Shown piece after piece: positions 15,913 to 25,265 of a stretch of 52,095 nucleotides of DNA. The notes under the pieces are model-generated. The model was not told the DNA's origin and did not search any database. It saw nothing but the letters and a program-made list of their open reading frames with translations. The stretch spans positions 1 to 52,095 of the IMG/VR virus record IMGVR_UViG_3300040801_001066. One strand, given 5' to 3'. The stretch comes from a virus. The position numbers and the translations under genes are program-made. Numbering within the stretch: the stretch's first letter is position 1; each line of letters starts with the position of its first letter.

Positions 15913-18828
15913 ATGGCAACAGATACATTAGGTTCAATATCTGGAAAACTATTATTAGATATAAGGGATTTTCAAGCCAAGTTGGAATTGGCTTCTAAAC
16001 AAACACAGAACTTTGTAAATACTACCACAAAGGGTGTTGGAGATGTGCAAAAAACATGGAAGCAAAGCCTTTCTGGTATAGGAGATAATCTCACGAAGTT
16101 TGGTAGAACTGCCAGCTTAGCTTTAACTGTTCCTTTAACAATTTTTGCTAAGAAAGCTCTAAGTGCAGCAACGGAATATGATGAAACTATGAATATCATA
16201 AGAGTTGCTTCTGGAGAGGGAGAGGAGGCTATTAGAACCCTTACCCCTACTATAGAGGAGTTTGGAACCAAGGGTAGATTTTCATTAACACAGGTAGCAA
16301 ATGCTGTTAAGGATATGGTAAAGGATGGTTTGACTCCTGCAGAAATAGCAATGGGTCAACTTGAAGCTGCTTACAATATGGCTACTGCTACAGGAGAGGA
16401 TTTGTATGAATCTCAAAGAGTGTTATCTACCACCATGGCAGCCTATGGCGCAGAGGTTCAAGATGCAGCAAGATTTTCAGATGTTTTAACAGGTGCATTA
16501 AACAGTTCTCAGTTAGAGTTAGAGGACTTATCACATTCTATTCAATACATAGCACCAGTAGCATCTAATTTGGGCATGACTATAGAAGAATTAGGAGGTG
16601 TTATAGCTCAATTAGGTGACTTCGGTATAAAAGGCTCAATAGCTGGTACGACTCTAAGGAGAGCTATGATTAACTTAGCAGCACCTACAAAGAGAGCAAG
16701 AGAGGCTATGGATGATTTGGGTGTTTCTGCTTTTGACTCTTCTGGAAAGATGAAGTCTTGGGAAGAGATTATACATGACTTCAATGAAGCTCTTTATCAG
16801 GAAGGTGAGGCTTTATCTTATGTAGGCGGTAGAACTAAACAGCAGGAAGATGAACTTGATAGATTAACAAGTAAGTATCAGTCAGCAGCACAAAAAATAG
16901 CAGACTATGAAGATGGTCTTATGGGTGTAAACCTAACAGACGAGAAGAGAAATGAAAAGATAAAAGAACAGGCTACAATAATGGAAAACTTATCTGGAAA
17001 GATAGGTGAGTTAAATGGAATACAAGGTACTGCTGTTACCGTAACGAGAAAATTGACAGATGAGCAAAGACAAGCCTATCTGAATAATGTTTTCGGTGCT
17101 TATGCTGTATCTGGTATGACAGCTTTAATAAAGGATGGTACTGAGGGTTATTTAGATTATGCTGATAGTGTTGGTAAGGTGGGAATAGCTCAGGAACAAG
17201 CAGAAGAAGCTTCTAAAGGTTTGTATTTTGAGGTGGAGAGATTTAAGAGTTTACTACAACTATTGCTTCAGGACATAGGGGACAGGTTTGAGCCTATTGT
17301 TAAAAAAGCAGCAGATGTTGTTGGTAAATTAGGAGATGGTTTCAAATCTCTTGACCCTAAGATACAAGACTCGGTGATAGCTTTTGGATTTTTCCTTGCA
17401 ATTATAGGACCTGTGGCTATGGCTATAGGTGGTTTAGCTAAGATTTTAGCTGGTGAAGGTATTTTAGGAAAAGGTTTAATGTTACTTGCTAGTGGTATTA
17501 AATCAGTTTTCATAGCCTTGGCTACTTTCCTAGGTATTTCAGTTTCAACCCTTTTAATTTACATAGGAGTAATAATAGCAGCACTAGGTGTGCTTTATTT
17601 AGCTTGGAAAAATAATTGGCTAGGAATAAGAGATATAGTACAGTCAGTTATAAAGAATATACAAAATTGGTTAGGAACAGCATTACCAAACTGGTTGGAG
17701 GCTCATGCAGACTTTATTGCATCTTTAGTTAATTTCCTAGTAGCTTTTGTGAACTTCATGACTGGTTTCTTTCTCACTAACATTGGAAATATTATGCAGA
17801 GTTTCATTAAGATAACAGCATTAGCTATTAGTATAGCTATAAGAATATGGGCTACCCTTGTTTCTAAAATTGGTAGTTTTCTGCAAACTATATTTTCAAA
17901 TAATAAAGTTATGTGGACTGAGGTAGCAAAACTTATAGGATTAACATTATTTCATGTAGGTAAGATGGTTGAAAGTTTTGTTAATATCTTAGCAGCATTG
18001 TTAAATGGTGATGTTAAAAGTGTTTTGAAAAATACCCTCACTCTCTTTTGGAACTTGGGTGCAGCCCTCCTAAATCTCTTTACTGCACTAGGAGGTGCAA
18101 TACTAGGTGTAGTTGTTACAGCAATAAATAAAGTCTTGGATGTTATAAACAAGTTATTTGAAAGTGAGCTTATAAAGAAAGGTTTGGAAAAACTAGGTAT
18201 AAAGGAAACTAAGTTAGAAATACCAATGCCTGGTGGTGGAGGCGGTGGTGGTGGTTGGTCAAGTGCGCTAGGTTTTGGAATAGGTTTACTAGACGAGGTT
18301 GCTGATGAATTGGATGATACTGCTGTAAAAGCAGAAGAGTTTGCTAGTGATATTGAGGAAAGTATAGGTAATGCTATAGACACACTTTCAGATATAGATT
18401 TTAACCAGTTTATGGAAGATGCTAATGCAGCAGCAGATAGTGTTTTAGCTTTTGCTGATGGTTTAGTTGGTGCTATAGATTCACTAAAATCTTTCCAAAT
18501 AGCCTTTGATGTTGATACCTTTACAGAGTCAATATATGGTGTGGCTGATTCTCTTAGAGAGAAGTTTACTAGTGTGGGAGAATTGATAGAAGATGTTGAT
18601 ACAACCAATTTGGAAAATGCTATAGATTTGATAAATAATCCTTCTCTAGCTAGTGTTGGTATAACAGAGTCGGCAGACCAAGTTTTAGCATCAAGTATAC
18701 CGACAACATCTAGTAACATTACAGTTAATATAGGTATGTATGCTGGAAGTGAGATAGAGAAAAGACAGATAGCTAAGGAACTGTATAATGCTTTGTCAGA
18801 CTATAATTTAATGGAGGGAATGGTATAA
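15913..18828 (+). CDS. tail tape measure protein
   Basis: A 971-residue protein. Residues ~75-330 match the TP901-type tape-measure core ('YDETMNIIRVASGEGEEAI', 'QLELEDLSHSIQYIAPVASNLG'). A central coiled-coil insert (~290-360) is followed by hydrophobic segments at about 490-600 ('FGFFLAIIGPVAMAIGGLAK', 'LLIYIGVIIAALGVLYLAW') and again around 615-750, which may insert into the host membrane. A polyglycine hinge of eight Gly sits at nt ~18235-18258. The length predicts a flexible tail of roughly 140-150 nm by the usual 1.5 angstrom per residue rule. It begins one base after the chaperone frame, as usual. Confidence 0.9.
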   Translation: MATDTLGSISGKLLLDIRDFQAKLELASKQTQNFVNTTTKGVGDVQKTWKQSLSGIGDNLTKFGRTASLALTVPLTIFAKKALSAATEYDETMNIIRVASGEGEEAIRTLTPTIEEFGTKGRFSLTQVANAVKDMVKDGLTPAEIAMGQLEAAYNMATATGEDLYESQRVLSTTMAAYGAEVQDAARFSDVLTGALNSSQLELEDLSHSIQYIAPVASNLGMTIEELGGVIAQLGDFGIKGSIAGTTLRRAMINLAAPTKRAREAMDDLGVSAFDSSGKMKSWEEIIHDFNEALYQEGEALSYVGGRTKQQEDELDRLTSKYQSAAQKIADYEDGLMGVNLTDEKRNEKIKEQATIMENLSGKIGELNGIQGTAVTVTRKLTDEQRQAYLNNVFGAYAVSGMTALIKDGTEGYLDYADSVGKVGIAQEQAEEASKGLYFEVERFKSLLQLLLQDIGDRFEPIVKKAADVVGKLGDGFKSLDPKIQDSVIAFGFFLAIIGPVAMAIGGLAKILAGEGILGKGLMLLASGIKSVFIALATFLGISVSTLLIYIGVIIAALGVLYLAWKNNWLGIRDIVQSVIKNIQNWLGTALPNWLEAHADFIASLVNFLVAFVNFMTGFFLTNIGNIMQSFIKITALAISIAIRIWATLVSKIGSFLQTIFSNNKVMWTEVAKLIGLTLFHVGKMVESFVNILAALLNGDVKSVLKNTLTLFWNLGAALLNLFTALGGAILGVVVTAINKVLDVINKLFESELIKKGLEKLGIKETKLEIPMPGGGGGGGGWSSALGFGIGLLDEVADELDDTAVKAEEFASDIEESIGNAIDTLSDIDFNQFMEDANAAADSVLAFADGLVGAIDSLKSFQIAFDVDTFTESIYGVADSLREKFTSVGELIEDVDTTNLENAIDLINNPSLASVGITESADQVLASSIPTTSSNITVNIGMYAGSEIEKRQIAKELYNALSDYNLMEGMV

Positions 18829-18829
18829 A

Positions 18830-19213
18830 ATGAATAGACCTAATTTTGTATGTGGAAGTTATGATGTAAGTCCAGAACACCCAAGCGATTGGGAGGTTCA
18901 AAATATAGTAGAGAAAAACTCTCAAACCACTTTGGCTGGAACTTTAGTTGAGGATATTCTCTATAGAAAATATAAATATAAACTAGATTGGGATGCTATG
19001 ACCTGTGATGATTATGAAGATTTAGAGGAACTTGTAAATTATTCTATTGACAATAATTTGCCTGTTACTTTCACTTATGGGAAATGGGATAGTTCAAGGT
19101 ATGGTGTGAGTTGTAGACTTGATTTAGGATATAGAATAAGAAGAGGAGGTTCTGGAACCACAGGATATTATTCAACTGTTTCTTTAATTATTACGGAGGT
19201 ATCAGCACAATGA
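18830..19213 (+). CDS. minor tail protein downstream of tape measure
   Basis: A 127-residue beta-rich protein starting one base after the tape-measure stop, in the position of the distal tail protein. It has a short loop 'TLAGTLVEDILYRKYKYKLDWD', typical of small tail proteins in this slot, and ends with four bases overlapping the next start. Short for a full distal-tail protein, so it may supply only the ring domain. Confidence 0.65.
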   Translation: MNRPNFVCGSYDVSPEHPSDWEVQNIVEKNSQTTLAGTLVEDILYRKYKYKLDWDAMTCDDYEDLEELVNYSIDNNLPVTFTYGKWDSSRYGVSCRLDLGYRIRRGGSGTTGYYSTVSLIITEVSAQ

Positions 19214-19440
19214 AAACTGTATCTAGTGGATTTTCAACACTTTCAAAAAATAATGATAGACAACCTCAAGGTAGGTTTAGTGTTGCATGGGATTTATACC
19301 AAGAGTTTTATGATGAAACAGAGTACTTAATTATGGCTGAGGTTGAGAGGAAACTCAACGAACCATTAGGTGGGGTATCTATTTCCCAAGCTGATGTTAG
19401 ATTGGTTAATAAGGATAATAGATTTACCCCTAAATCATGA
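19210..19440 (+). CDS. baseplate/tail protein, N-terminal fragment
   Basis: A 76-residue protein beginning in an ATGA overlap. The sequence 'VERKLNEPLGGVSISQADVR' and 'VNKDNRFTPKS' is the N-terminus of a large tail protein in which it is normally followed directly by '...vpkRpvkIefGf'. Here a stop comes right after RFTPKS, overlapping ATGA with the next frame. The missing continuation is found about 1.4 kb further on, within the next gene (HIVPKRIGKIEFGF, near nt 20873). The gene is thus one half of a tail protein split by an inserted cassette. The two halves may associate in the virion, or be joined by frameshifting. Confidence 0.75.
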   Translation: MKTVSSGFSTLSKNNDRQPQGRFSVAWDLYQEFYDETEYLIMAEVERKLNEPLGGVSISQADVRLVNKDNRFTPKS

Positions 19441-22400
19441 TAGAAGACGGAATTATTTTAATATGGTCTGGAACGAATGCTTCTATTCCTAGCGGTTGGA
19501 GTAGAGTTACAGGATTGGATAGTAGATTTCTAAAAGGTACTGCCAATGCTACTGACCCAAATGTTCCAGGTGGTAATGCTACTCACACACATAGTGCAGC
19601 AGCAAATCATTCTCACACTATGAATAGCCATACTCATACTGTTTATTGTAGTTCAGCTTATGGTTCTTACAGAGGAACATCTTCAAGTACTGAAAACTGT
19701 ATAAATAGAAGTCATACTCACGGAAACTCAACATCTGGCGCAGTAGTTGGTGGTAGTCTGTCTAGTGTAGCAGCAACATATGGTTCGTATTCAAATGAAC
19801 CGCCATATAGGAAGATTATTTTCATAACACCCAATAGCTCAGTTTCAAAAATACCAAACTATGTTATTTATTTGTATAGTGGAACTGATTCAGAAACTAG
19901 CCATTACATTTGTGATGGAAATAACTCAACACCAAACTTTTCTGATAAGTACTTAAAAGGTGCGGGTACAGGTGCCAATTCTGACATTACAAGCACTTTT
20001 GGCTCTTTGACTAATACTCATACCCTGACACATACACATAGTAATTCTAGTCATTATCATAGTTTCTCAATACCAGCTAGTACAACAGGTGGTAGGTCAA
20101 GTAAGGAACCTGCAACTTATGAAATCTTAAAAGGACATGCACATTCTGGAAATCTAGGTTCTACAACATCTGGGATAAGTTCCACAGCACCAACACTTAG
20201 TCCAACAGAAACAGTAGAGCCTCTTTATAAGAAGTTACTAGCAATTCAGAATAGAGCTGGTAATAGTAATAGACTAAATATGATTGGTTTGTGGTTAGGA
20301 AACTTATCAGATATTCCTAAAGGGTGGGTTTTGTGTGATGGAACAAATAGTACACCTGATATGAGAGGGTATTATTTGAAAATTACTACAAGTACAGGTT
20401 CTATAGGAGGTACTGGTGGTTCAAACACTCATACACATGCAAGTCAGAATCATACCCATAGTGCAAGTGGAACTCATAACCACACTAAGACATTGACTCA
20501 TACTGCTGGTAGGGAAAGAGATGGTAGTGTAGCTTACGAGTGGGTTGATTCTTTAGTAAATGGTCAGGTTTATCATGATGTTACAACCTCATCTCCCACA
20601 GCGACATATGCGAATGGTTCAACATCTGCCTCAAGTTCAAATAACGAGCCAGAATATAGAACAGTAGCTTTTATTATGTTGGTAAATCCTACATATACAG
20701 CTACAGCTAAAGGAAGAATATTTGCTGGTGGTATCGCTAAGAATGCTAGTGCTAGAGCTAGAATAAAGCACTCTGATGTAACACATTCCTTATCAGGACA
20801 GGCTAGAATAAAAAGAGCTGGTGAAACTAAAACAGTAGATGTTAAAGCATATTTAGGACTAGACCCTGCAAACCATATTGTTCCTAAAAGAATAGGAAAA
20901 ATTGAGTTTGGTTTTAATGACGAGTATGTTTCGGATTTTTATGGTTATAGCGAGTTACCCCATGTAGATTTAGGTAAGAGAAGGGTAGACATTCATTTTT
21001 TTGATGAGTTGACTAATATAAAAAGATTTGCACTAAGTGAAGGTCAGTTAGATATTGAGATAAGAACAGATAGATATGTTTGGAAAATACTTGATGAGGT
21101 TTATGAAAGTTATTTTTTAGAATTAGCAAATGGTTCAACTGATGAAAGTTGGAGTGGCACAGATGTTGGTTATAATGGTACAAATCACTTTGCTGGTGAT
21201 AGTTGTCTATTCCTTACCTCAACAGGTAGCCAGACAACAGGAACTCTAACACTATCAAGTGTTGATGCTTCGGATTATTATTATTTTGATAAATTATCTT
21301 ATGTAGTCTATGTTTCTGATGAGGATGATTTTAGTGATTTTTCAATAACCCTTACAGATGGTAGTTCTAACACACTAGTTTCAAGTCCCACCTTAGTTGA
21401 GGGTTGGAACTTTATAGCAGAAACTTTAGATGATTTAACAGGTTTCTCAAGTTTTGATTTATCAGATATTGACCAAATAGAAGTTAAGTACACAGGTACA
21501 GCTGATAGTTATGTTTATGTGGATGCTATTAGATTCACGAAAAACTTAGGATATCCTAATAGGGTTTTTGATGAGGGGTTGCAATACATACCAATGGCTT
21601 GGTTCTCTGGTAACACAGCCCTCTTTGAAATTAAAACAGCTTGTGAAGCAGAGGGTGCTAGATTCTTTGCTGATGAAGATGGTAATTTAGTTTTTCAAAA
21701 CAGACAGCACTTTAATGTTAATGATGAGTATAAACAATCGGTAGCTGGTTTTACATTTAATGAATTAACAGATATTACTTACATAACCAAAGCAGAGGAT
21801 TTAATAAACAGAGTGGTAGTAAAACTAAAACCGAGAGTAATAGTCAGTACAGCAGAAGTTATATGGACTTATGCCTTTAAGACCTTTATTGAGGCTTCTG
21901 AAACTATAACGATTTGGGCTTCATTTACAGACCCATGTCCTAATACAGATGTTGGTATAATAGACCCTGTTGCTACAACAGACTACACAGCCAATGTGGA
22001 AGAAGATGGTTCTGGTGCTGATGGGACTGCAGACATTGATATTAGTATTAGCAAGTTTGCTACAGCAGCCAAGTTAGAGATAACAAACAATGGGACAGGT
22101 GATTTGTATATTACATACCTACAGCTTAGAGGAACACCTGCCAAAGAGTCTAGTGAAATAAAAGTGGTAGTAGAAGATGCAGATTCAATAATAAAATATG
22201 GAGAGCAACCCTCACACGAGTCACAAGATGGTGGTTTTACAATAGAAAACAAATATATGGCTAGTGAAACCTATGCCGAAACTTTAGGTCAGCAATTAGT
22301 TGATTGGTATAAGGAACCTACAAGAAGAATGGAACTGAGGAACAGAAGTTTACCTCAATTACAGTTAGGAGATATGATTGGAGTTAGACATGACCAGTTA

Positions 22401-22562
22401 GAAAGAGATTACACTATGAGAGTGGTTGGTTTACAAAATACCTATTCGTTAGATGGACTAAATCAGGCTATAATATGTAGGAGTGTAAGTCCTTTTGAAA
22501 CATTGGATTATTTTGAGGTAGAAACATCTGAAATAGGAAGCACAGATGTTATCTCGCCTTAG
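19437..22562 (+). CDS. tail-collar/fibre cassette fused to the rest of the baseplate protein
   Basis: A 1041-residue protein without its own Shine-Dalgarno, starting in ATGA of the preceding stop. Residues 1-410 hold three collar-like modules ('IILIWSGTNASIPSGW', 'VIYLYSGTDS', 'IGLWLGNLSDIPKGWVLCDG') with His/Thr-rich HTHS loops that in collar domains bind metal. Residues ~418-478 are four KARI repeats. From ~480 the sequence resumes the tail protein begun at 19210 ('PKRIGKIEFGF', 'VDIHFFDEL'), interrupted at about 560-702 by a jelly-roll-like insert, and ends 'PQLQLGDMIGVRHDQL...MRVVGL', typical of baseplate hub-like proteins. It probably links the tail tip with host-recognition modules. Confidence 0.75.
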   Translation: MIEDGIILIWSGTNASIPSGWSRVTGLDSRFLKGTANATDPNVPGGNATHTHSAAANHSHTMNSHTHTVYCSSAYGSYRGTSSSTENCINRSHTHGNSTSGAVVGGSLSSVAATYGSYSNEPPYRKIIFITPNSSVSKIPNYVIYLYSGTDSETSHYICDGNNSTPNFSDKYLKGAGTGANSDITSTFGSLTNTHTLTHTHSNSSHYHSFSIPASTTGGRSSKEPATYEILKGHAHSGNLGSTTSGISSTAPTLSPTETVEPLYKKLLAIQNRAGNSNRLNMIGLWLGNLSDIPKGWVLCDGTNSTPDMRGYYLKITTSTGSIGGTGGSNTHTHASQNHTHSASGTHNHTKTLTHTAGRERDGSVAYEWVDSLVNGQVYHDVTTSSPTATYANGSTSASSSNNEPEYRTVAFIMLVNPTYTATAKGRIFAGGIAKNASARARIKHSDVTHSLSGQARIKRAGETKTVDVKAYLGLDPANHIVPKRIGKIEFGFNDEYVSDFYGYSELPHVDLGKRRVDIHFFDELTNIKRFALSEGQLDIEIRTDRYVWKILDEVYESYFLELANGSTDESWSGTDVGYNGTNHFAGDSCLFLTSTGSQTTGTLTLSSVDASDYYYFDKLSYVVYVSDEDDFSDFSITLTDGSSNTLVSSPTLVEGWNFIAETLDDLTGFSSFDLSDIDQIEVKYTGTADSYVYVDAIRFTKNLGYPNRVFDEGLQYIPMAWFSGNTALFEIKTACEAEGARFFADEDGNLVFQNRQHFNVNDEYKQSVAGFTFNELTDITYITKAEDLINRVVVKLKPRVIVSTAEVIWTYAFKTFIEASETITIWASFTDPCPNTDVGIIDPVATTDYTANVEEDGSGADGTADIDISISKFATAAKLEITNNGTGDLYITYLQLRGTPAKESSEIKVVVEDADSIIKYGEQPSHESQDGGFTIENKYMASETYAETLGQQLVDWYKEPTRRMELRNRSLPQLQLGDMIGVRHDQLERDYTMRVVGLQNTYSLDGLNQAIICRSVSPFETLDYFEVETSEIGSTDVISP
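20690..20870 (+). repeat. KARI repeat block 3 (4 units)
   Basis: Four diverged KARI units (ATAKGRI, ASARARI, LSGQARI, VDVKAYL) form the hinge between the collar cassette and the resumed tail protein. They share the consensus of the two larger fibre blocks. Confidence 0.75.
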
Positions 22563-22584
22563 TATTTATTTATAGGAGAAAATT

Positions 22585-23124
22585 ATGGCATACACAAGTT
22601 GGTCAGTATATGCAGGTCAAGTACCTACAACAGACCATTGGAACATTTTGGGTGAGAATGATGATTACCTAAAAGGTGAAGTAGATGACCACGAGGATTA
22701 CCTAGTACCTGTAGGTGGAATAATTCTATGGTCAGGTGCAGAGGTTAATATCCCGAGTGGTTGGGCTTTATGTGATGGAACTAACGGAACACCAGACTTA
22801 AGAAATAGGTTTGTTGTTGGTGCTGGTTCTACTTATAGTGTTGGGAATACAGGAGGCTCTAGTTCGGTAATTCTTACAAGCAATGAGATGCCCTCACATA
22901 CCCATACACAGAATGCTCACAGTCACACTATTGCTGGTTCCAAAGATGGTGACGATACTGATGATTACGAGCCTACAAAAGGTGCTGCTAGTGCAGACAG
23001 ACTTAGAGGCTGGTACTCAAATGGTATAGGTAGTTCTACTGCAGTTAACCAAAGTACAGGTGGTGGAGGCGCTCACGAGAATAGACCGCCTTACTATGCT
23101 CTGTGCTACATTATGAAGTTATAG
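22585..23124 (+). CDS. phage tail collar domain protein
   Basis: A 179-residue protein with a TAGGAG site. The core is a Pfam tail-collar module: 'PVGGIILWSGAEVNIPSGWA' then 'LCDGTNGTPDLRNRFVVGAG', a Gly-rich turn, and a metal-binding His loop 'HTHTQNAHSHTI', ending 'ENRPPYYALCYIMKL'. Such domains form fibre tips or needles with octahedral metal ions held by HxH motifs. It is a stand-alone relative of the modules embedded in the gene at 19437. It is immediately followed by the endolysin. Confidence 0.85.
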   Translation: MAYTSWSVYAGQVPTTDHWNILGENDDYLKGEVDDHEDYLVPVGGIILWSGAEVNIPSGWALCDGTNGTPDLRNRFVVGAGSTYSVGNTGGSSSVILTSNEMPSHTHTQNAHSHTIAGSKDGDDTDDYEPTKGAASADRLRGWYSNGIGSSTAVNQSTGGGGAHENRPPYYALCYIMKL

Positions 23125-23132
23125 GGAGTCTT

Positions 23133-24077
23133 ATGATTTACTACTCACAAAGGGATAGCAAATGGAAGGATGAAAAACTAGGCTCTACGACTATAGGCAC
23201 CCATGGGTGTTTGGTTACAGCCTTGGCTCAACTATTGCTCATAAATGGTTATGACGAAACCCCCAAGACAGTCAAGGATAAACTTGAGTCTGTGGGTGGA
23301 TTTGTAGGAACAAACAATAATCTCTTAGTATGGGGTGCTATAGAAAAAGTATTCAATGCAAAAGGTTATTGGACTAACAATGTGTATAACAATGATAAGG
23401 TAATTGAAGCCATTGAAAAGTATGGTGGATGTATAGTTAGGGTAGATGCTTCTCGTATAGGTGCTTCTGAACATTGGGTTCTCTATGTAGGAGATGGGCA
23501 AATGATAGACCCTTGGACAGGAGTCCTAAAGTCAACAAGTTATTACCCTGCAACAGGTTATTCTATTGTTGAGGTAGAAAGGAAGGATACCATGGACTTT
23601 TTAGATGAGGACATTAAAACAGAGGTAGAGGAGGAGTTTGGTTTCAAGGAGTTAGATGGTTATGATAAGTATAGTACCTATAGGGATTTATTTATTGACT
23701 ATGTAAAAGTCAAGAAAGAAGTTATTTATGAAAGAGCAGAAAAAGAAAAATACAAAAAAGAAGCAAGGGAACTTCGTGAAGTGGTTCAAAGCCAAGCTGA
23801 AGAAATCCAAAAAGCGAAAAAAGAAATAGAAAGGCTTAGCCACAGTAATGCAGAGCAGTATGCCGAAATACAGTCACTACAAGGACAATTCGCAGAAGTT
23901 AGCAGAGAAAGAGATAGTCTGCTAGATTGCTGTAAAGGTTATGAAACCACTATTCCGAAGCTAAAAGCTACTATTAGTGACTTGGAAACCAAGTTATCGT
24001 CACAAGAACCCTTGAAAAAGTATTCTAAAAAGGAATTGATAATAGAGATATTTAATCGTATATTCAAAAGGGGGTGA
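23133..24077 (+). CDS. endolysin, C39-like cysteine peptidase with coiled coil
   Basis: A 314-residue protein. ATG 23133 is chosen because GGGAG lies just upstream; the longer frame from 23103 lies inside the collar gene. Residues 1-155 resemble papain-fold C39-like peptidases: Cys26 in 'GTHGCLVTALAQLL', His114 in 'ASEHWVLYVGDG' and Asp126 in 'MIDPWTG' form the likely triad. Residues ~195-290 are a long coiled coil, with a short C-terminal helix. There is no signal peptide, so it needs the holin-like protein that overlaps its end. Peptidase endolysins of this kind cut peptide bridges in peptidoglycan. A virion-associated lytic role is an alternative. Confidence 0.75.
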   Translation: MIYYSQRDSKWKDEKLGSTTIGTHGCLVTALAQLLLINGYDETPKTVKDKLESVGGFVGTNNNLLVWGAIEKVFNAKGYWTNNVYNNDKVIEAIEKYGGCIVRVDASRIGASEHWVLYVGDGQMIDPWTGVLKSTSYYPATGYSIVEVERKDTMDFLDEDIKTEVEEEFGFKELDGYDKYSTYRDLFIDYVKVKKEVIYERAEKEKYKKEARELREVVQSQAEEIQKAKKEIERLSHSNAEQYAEIQSLQGQFAEVSRERDSLLDCCKGYETTIPKLKATISDLETKLSSQEPLKKYSKKELIIEIFNRIFKRG

Positions 24078-24082
24078 ATATT

Positions 24083-24346
24083 ATGGATTGGAAAAAAATA
24101 TGGGAAGCAGTTAAAGAACCACTAAGGTGGATAGTTCTTTTTGTTGCTTCATGGATTATTACTCAATTAGTAAATCAGGCTGTAGTTATACCAGAAAGTT
24201 GGGAGATAAAGGTTTGGTTATTTTCATTTGTAGTACCCCTAAGATATTTGATAGTAACAGGTCTTACTTTATTAGGAAGATTTGTTGACAAATACCTACA
24301 CCTATCAGAACCCGAAGGAAAAGCTGGTGGATTGCTTAGATTCTAG
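24083..24346 (+). CDS. holin-like membrane protein
   Basis: An 87-residue protein with two membrane segments ('WIVLFVASWIITQLVNQAVV' and 'WLFSFVVPLRYLIVTGLTLL') separated by a short polar turn, and a charged C-terminus. ATG 24083 is 8 bases after a GGGGG run; GTG 24074 is an alternative that would overlap the endolysin stop. Size, topology and position directly after the endolysin indicate a holin. It closes the late transcription unit. Confidence 0.75.
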   Translation: MDWKKIWEAVKEPLRWIVLFVASWIITQLVNQAVVIPESWEIKVWLFSFVVPLRYLIVTGLTLLGRFVDKYLHLSEPEGKAGGLLRF

Positions 24347-24409
24347 TAAATAAAAACCTGCCCGATACCCACACATAGTTATATGTAGCTATTCTATTCT
24401 AAAAAACCC

Positions 24410-24438
24410 TTGACAAACCTATTCAAACATTATAGTAT
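24410..24438 (+). promoter_or_regulatory. early promoter P1
   Basis: TTGACA at 24410-24415, 17-base spacer beginning AACCTATT, TAGTAT at 24433-24438. First member of the repeated early promoter family, located in the gap between lysis and early genes. AAAAAACCC precedes the -35. Confidence 0.8.
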
Positions 24439-24476
24439 GTAAATACTAAATTATTTATTTATCACAGGAGGTCAAA

Positions 24477-24728
24477 ATGAAAGTATCAAATGAAAGAACC
24501 AAAGTCTGTCCCTATAAGGAAGTACAGACTACTATTTATTCTGATGGTAAGGAAAGTGTACAAGAGATATTCCTAACAGAAAGAGAGTTTGCCCTAAAGT
24601 TTATAGGTGAGTACAGAGAAAGTGATGAGTATGTAAAGTTTTTAGATACTAAAGGAAAAAGAATAGTATTTAGATTAGAGAAATTAGAAAAACCAAAGGA
24701 AATAAAATACTTTGGTGTTTCACTATAA
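24477..24728 (+). CDS. early hypothetical protein
   Basis: An 83-residue acidic/basic mixed protein, first gene behind promoter P1, with the leader ATTATTTATTTATCACAGGAGG. It reads as a small beta-rich domain ('TTIYSDGKESVQEIFLTERE'). No family recognised. The first early gene is often used for host takeover, but this is only positional. Confidence 0.65.
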   Translation: MKVSNERTKVCPYKEVQTTIYSDGKESVQEIFLTEREFALKFIGEYRESDEYVKFLDTKGKRIVFRLEKLEKPKEIKYFGVSL

Positions 24729-24732
24729 AGAT

Positions 24733-24912
24733 ATGAAACTATTACAAGTAGAAAAACCAAAAGGAAAACTAGAGAAAGGCACAACACTAAAAACTGATAA
24801 GTTTACAACAACATCTTATTATAAGAACGACCAATTATATGAGAAATGTAAATGGAAAGGGAAAGAAGAGTTTATTTGGTACAAGTTGGTTGATGAGGAG
24901 GATTTAGTATGA
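24733..24912 (+). CDS. small early hypothetical protein
   Basis: A 59-residue lysine-rich protein. ATG 24733 is preferred over an upstream TTG at 24712 inside the previous gene. No good Shine-Dalgarno is seen, so it is probably coupled to the preceding gene, which ends four bases before. Its stop overlaps the next start (ATGA). Confidence 0.5.
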   Translation: MKLLQVEKPKGKLEKGTTLKTDKFTTTSYYKNDQLYEKCKWKGKEEFIWYKLVDEEDLV

Positions 24913-25238
24913 AAACTCAAAAAGAAATTATTAAAGATATAAATGCTCAAACCAAAAAGATAAAAAAGAGAAATGCTAAAAAGTTAATTGAACAAGATGG
25001 ATTGCATACAGTTTATAAAGGAAGGGTGGTAGCAAAAGAGTCCACAGTTAAATGTCCGAGTTGTGGTAGAAAATATCCCCTTTCAGAGTTTGATGGTTAT
25101 GAGTGTATGACCTGTGCAAAATTGAGAGCAGAGCTTATGGATGATTTGAAATATGAGCATAGTTTTGACGATGGTCATGACTATGATTGGGAAAAAAGAA
25201 GAGATTATATTGACCAAAATATGCCTAATACTTATTAA
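24909..25238 (+). CDS. zinc-ribbon protein
   Basis: A 109-residue protein starting in ATGA with GAGG upstream. The basic N-terminus is followed by a treble-cysteine ribbon 'CPSCGRKYPLSEFDGYECMTC' split as CPSC...CMTC at residues ~55-78, then an acidic Tyr/Asp-rich tail. It probably binds zinc and perhaps nucleic acid or an RNA polymerase subunit; no more can be said from sequence. Confidence 0.65.
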   Translation: MKTQKEIIKDINAQTKKIKKRNAKKLIEQDGLHTVYKGRVVAKESTVKCPSCGRKYPLSEFDGYECMTCAKLRAELMDDLKYEHSFDDGHDYDWEKRRDYIDQNMPNTY

Positions 25239-25265
25239 GTTATTTATTTAGAGGAGGTGAAATAT

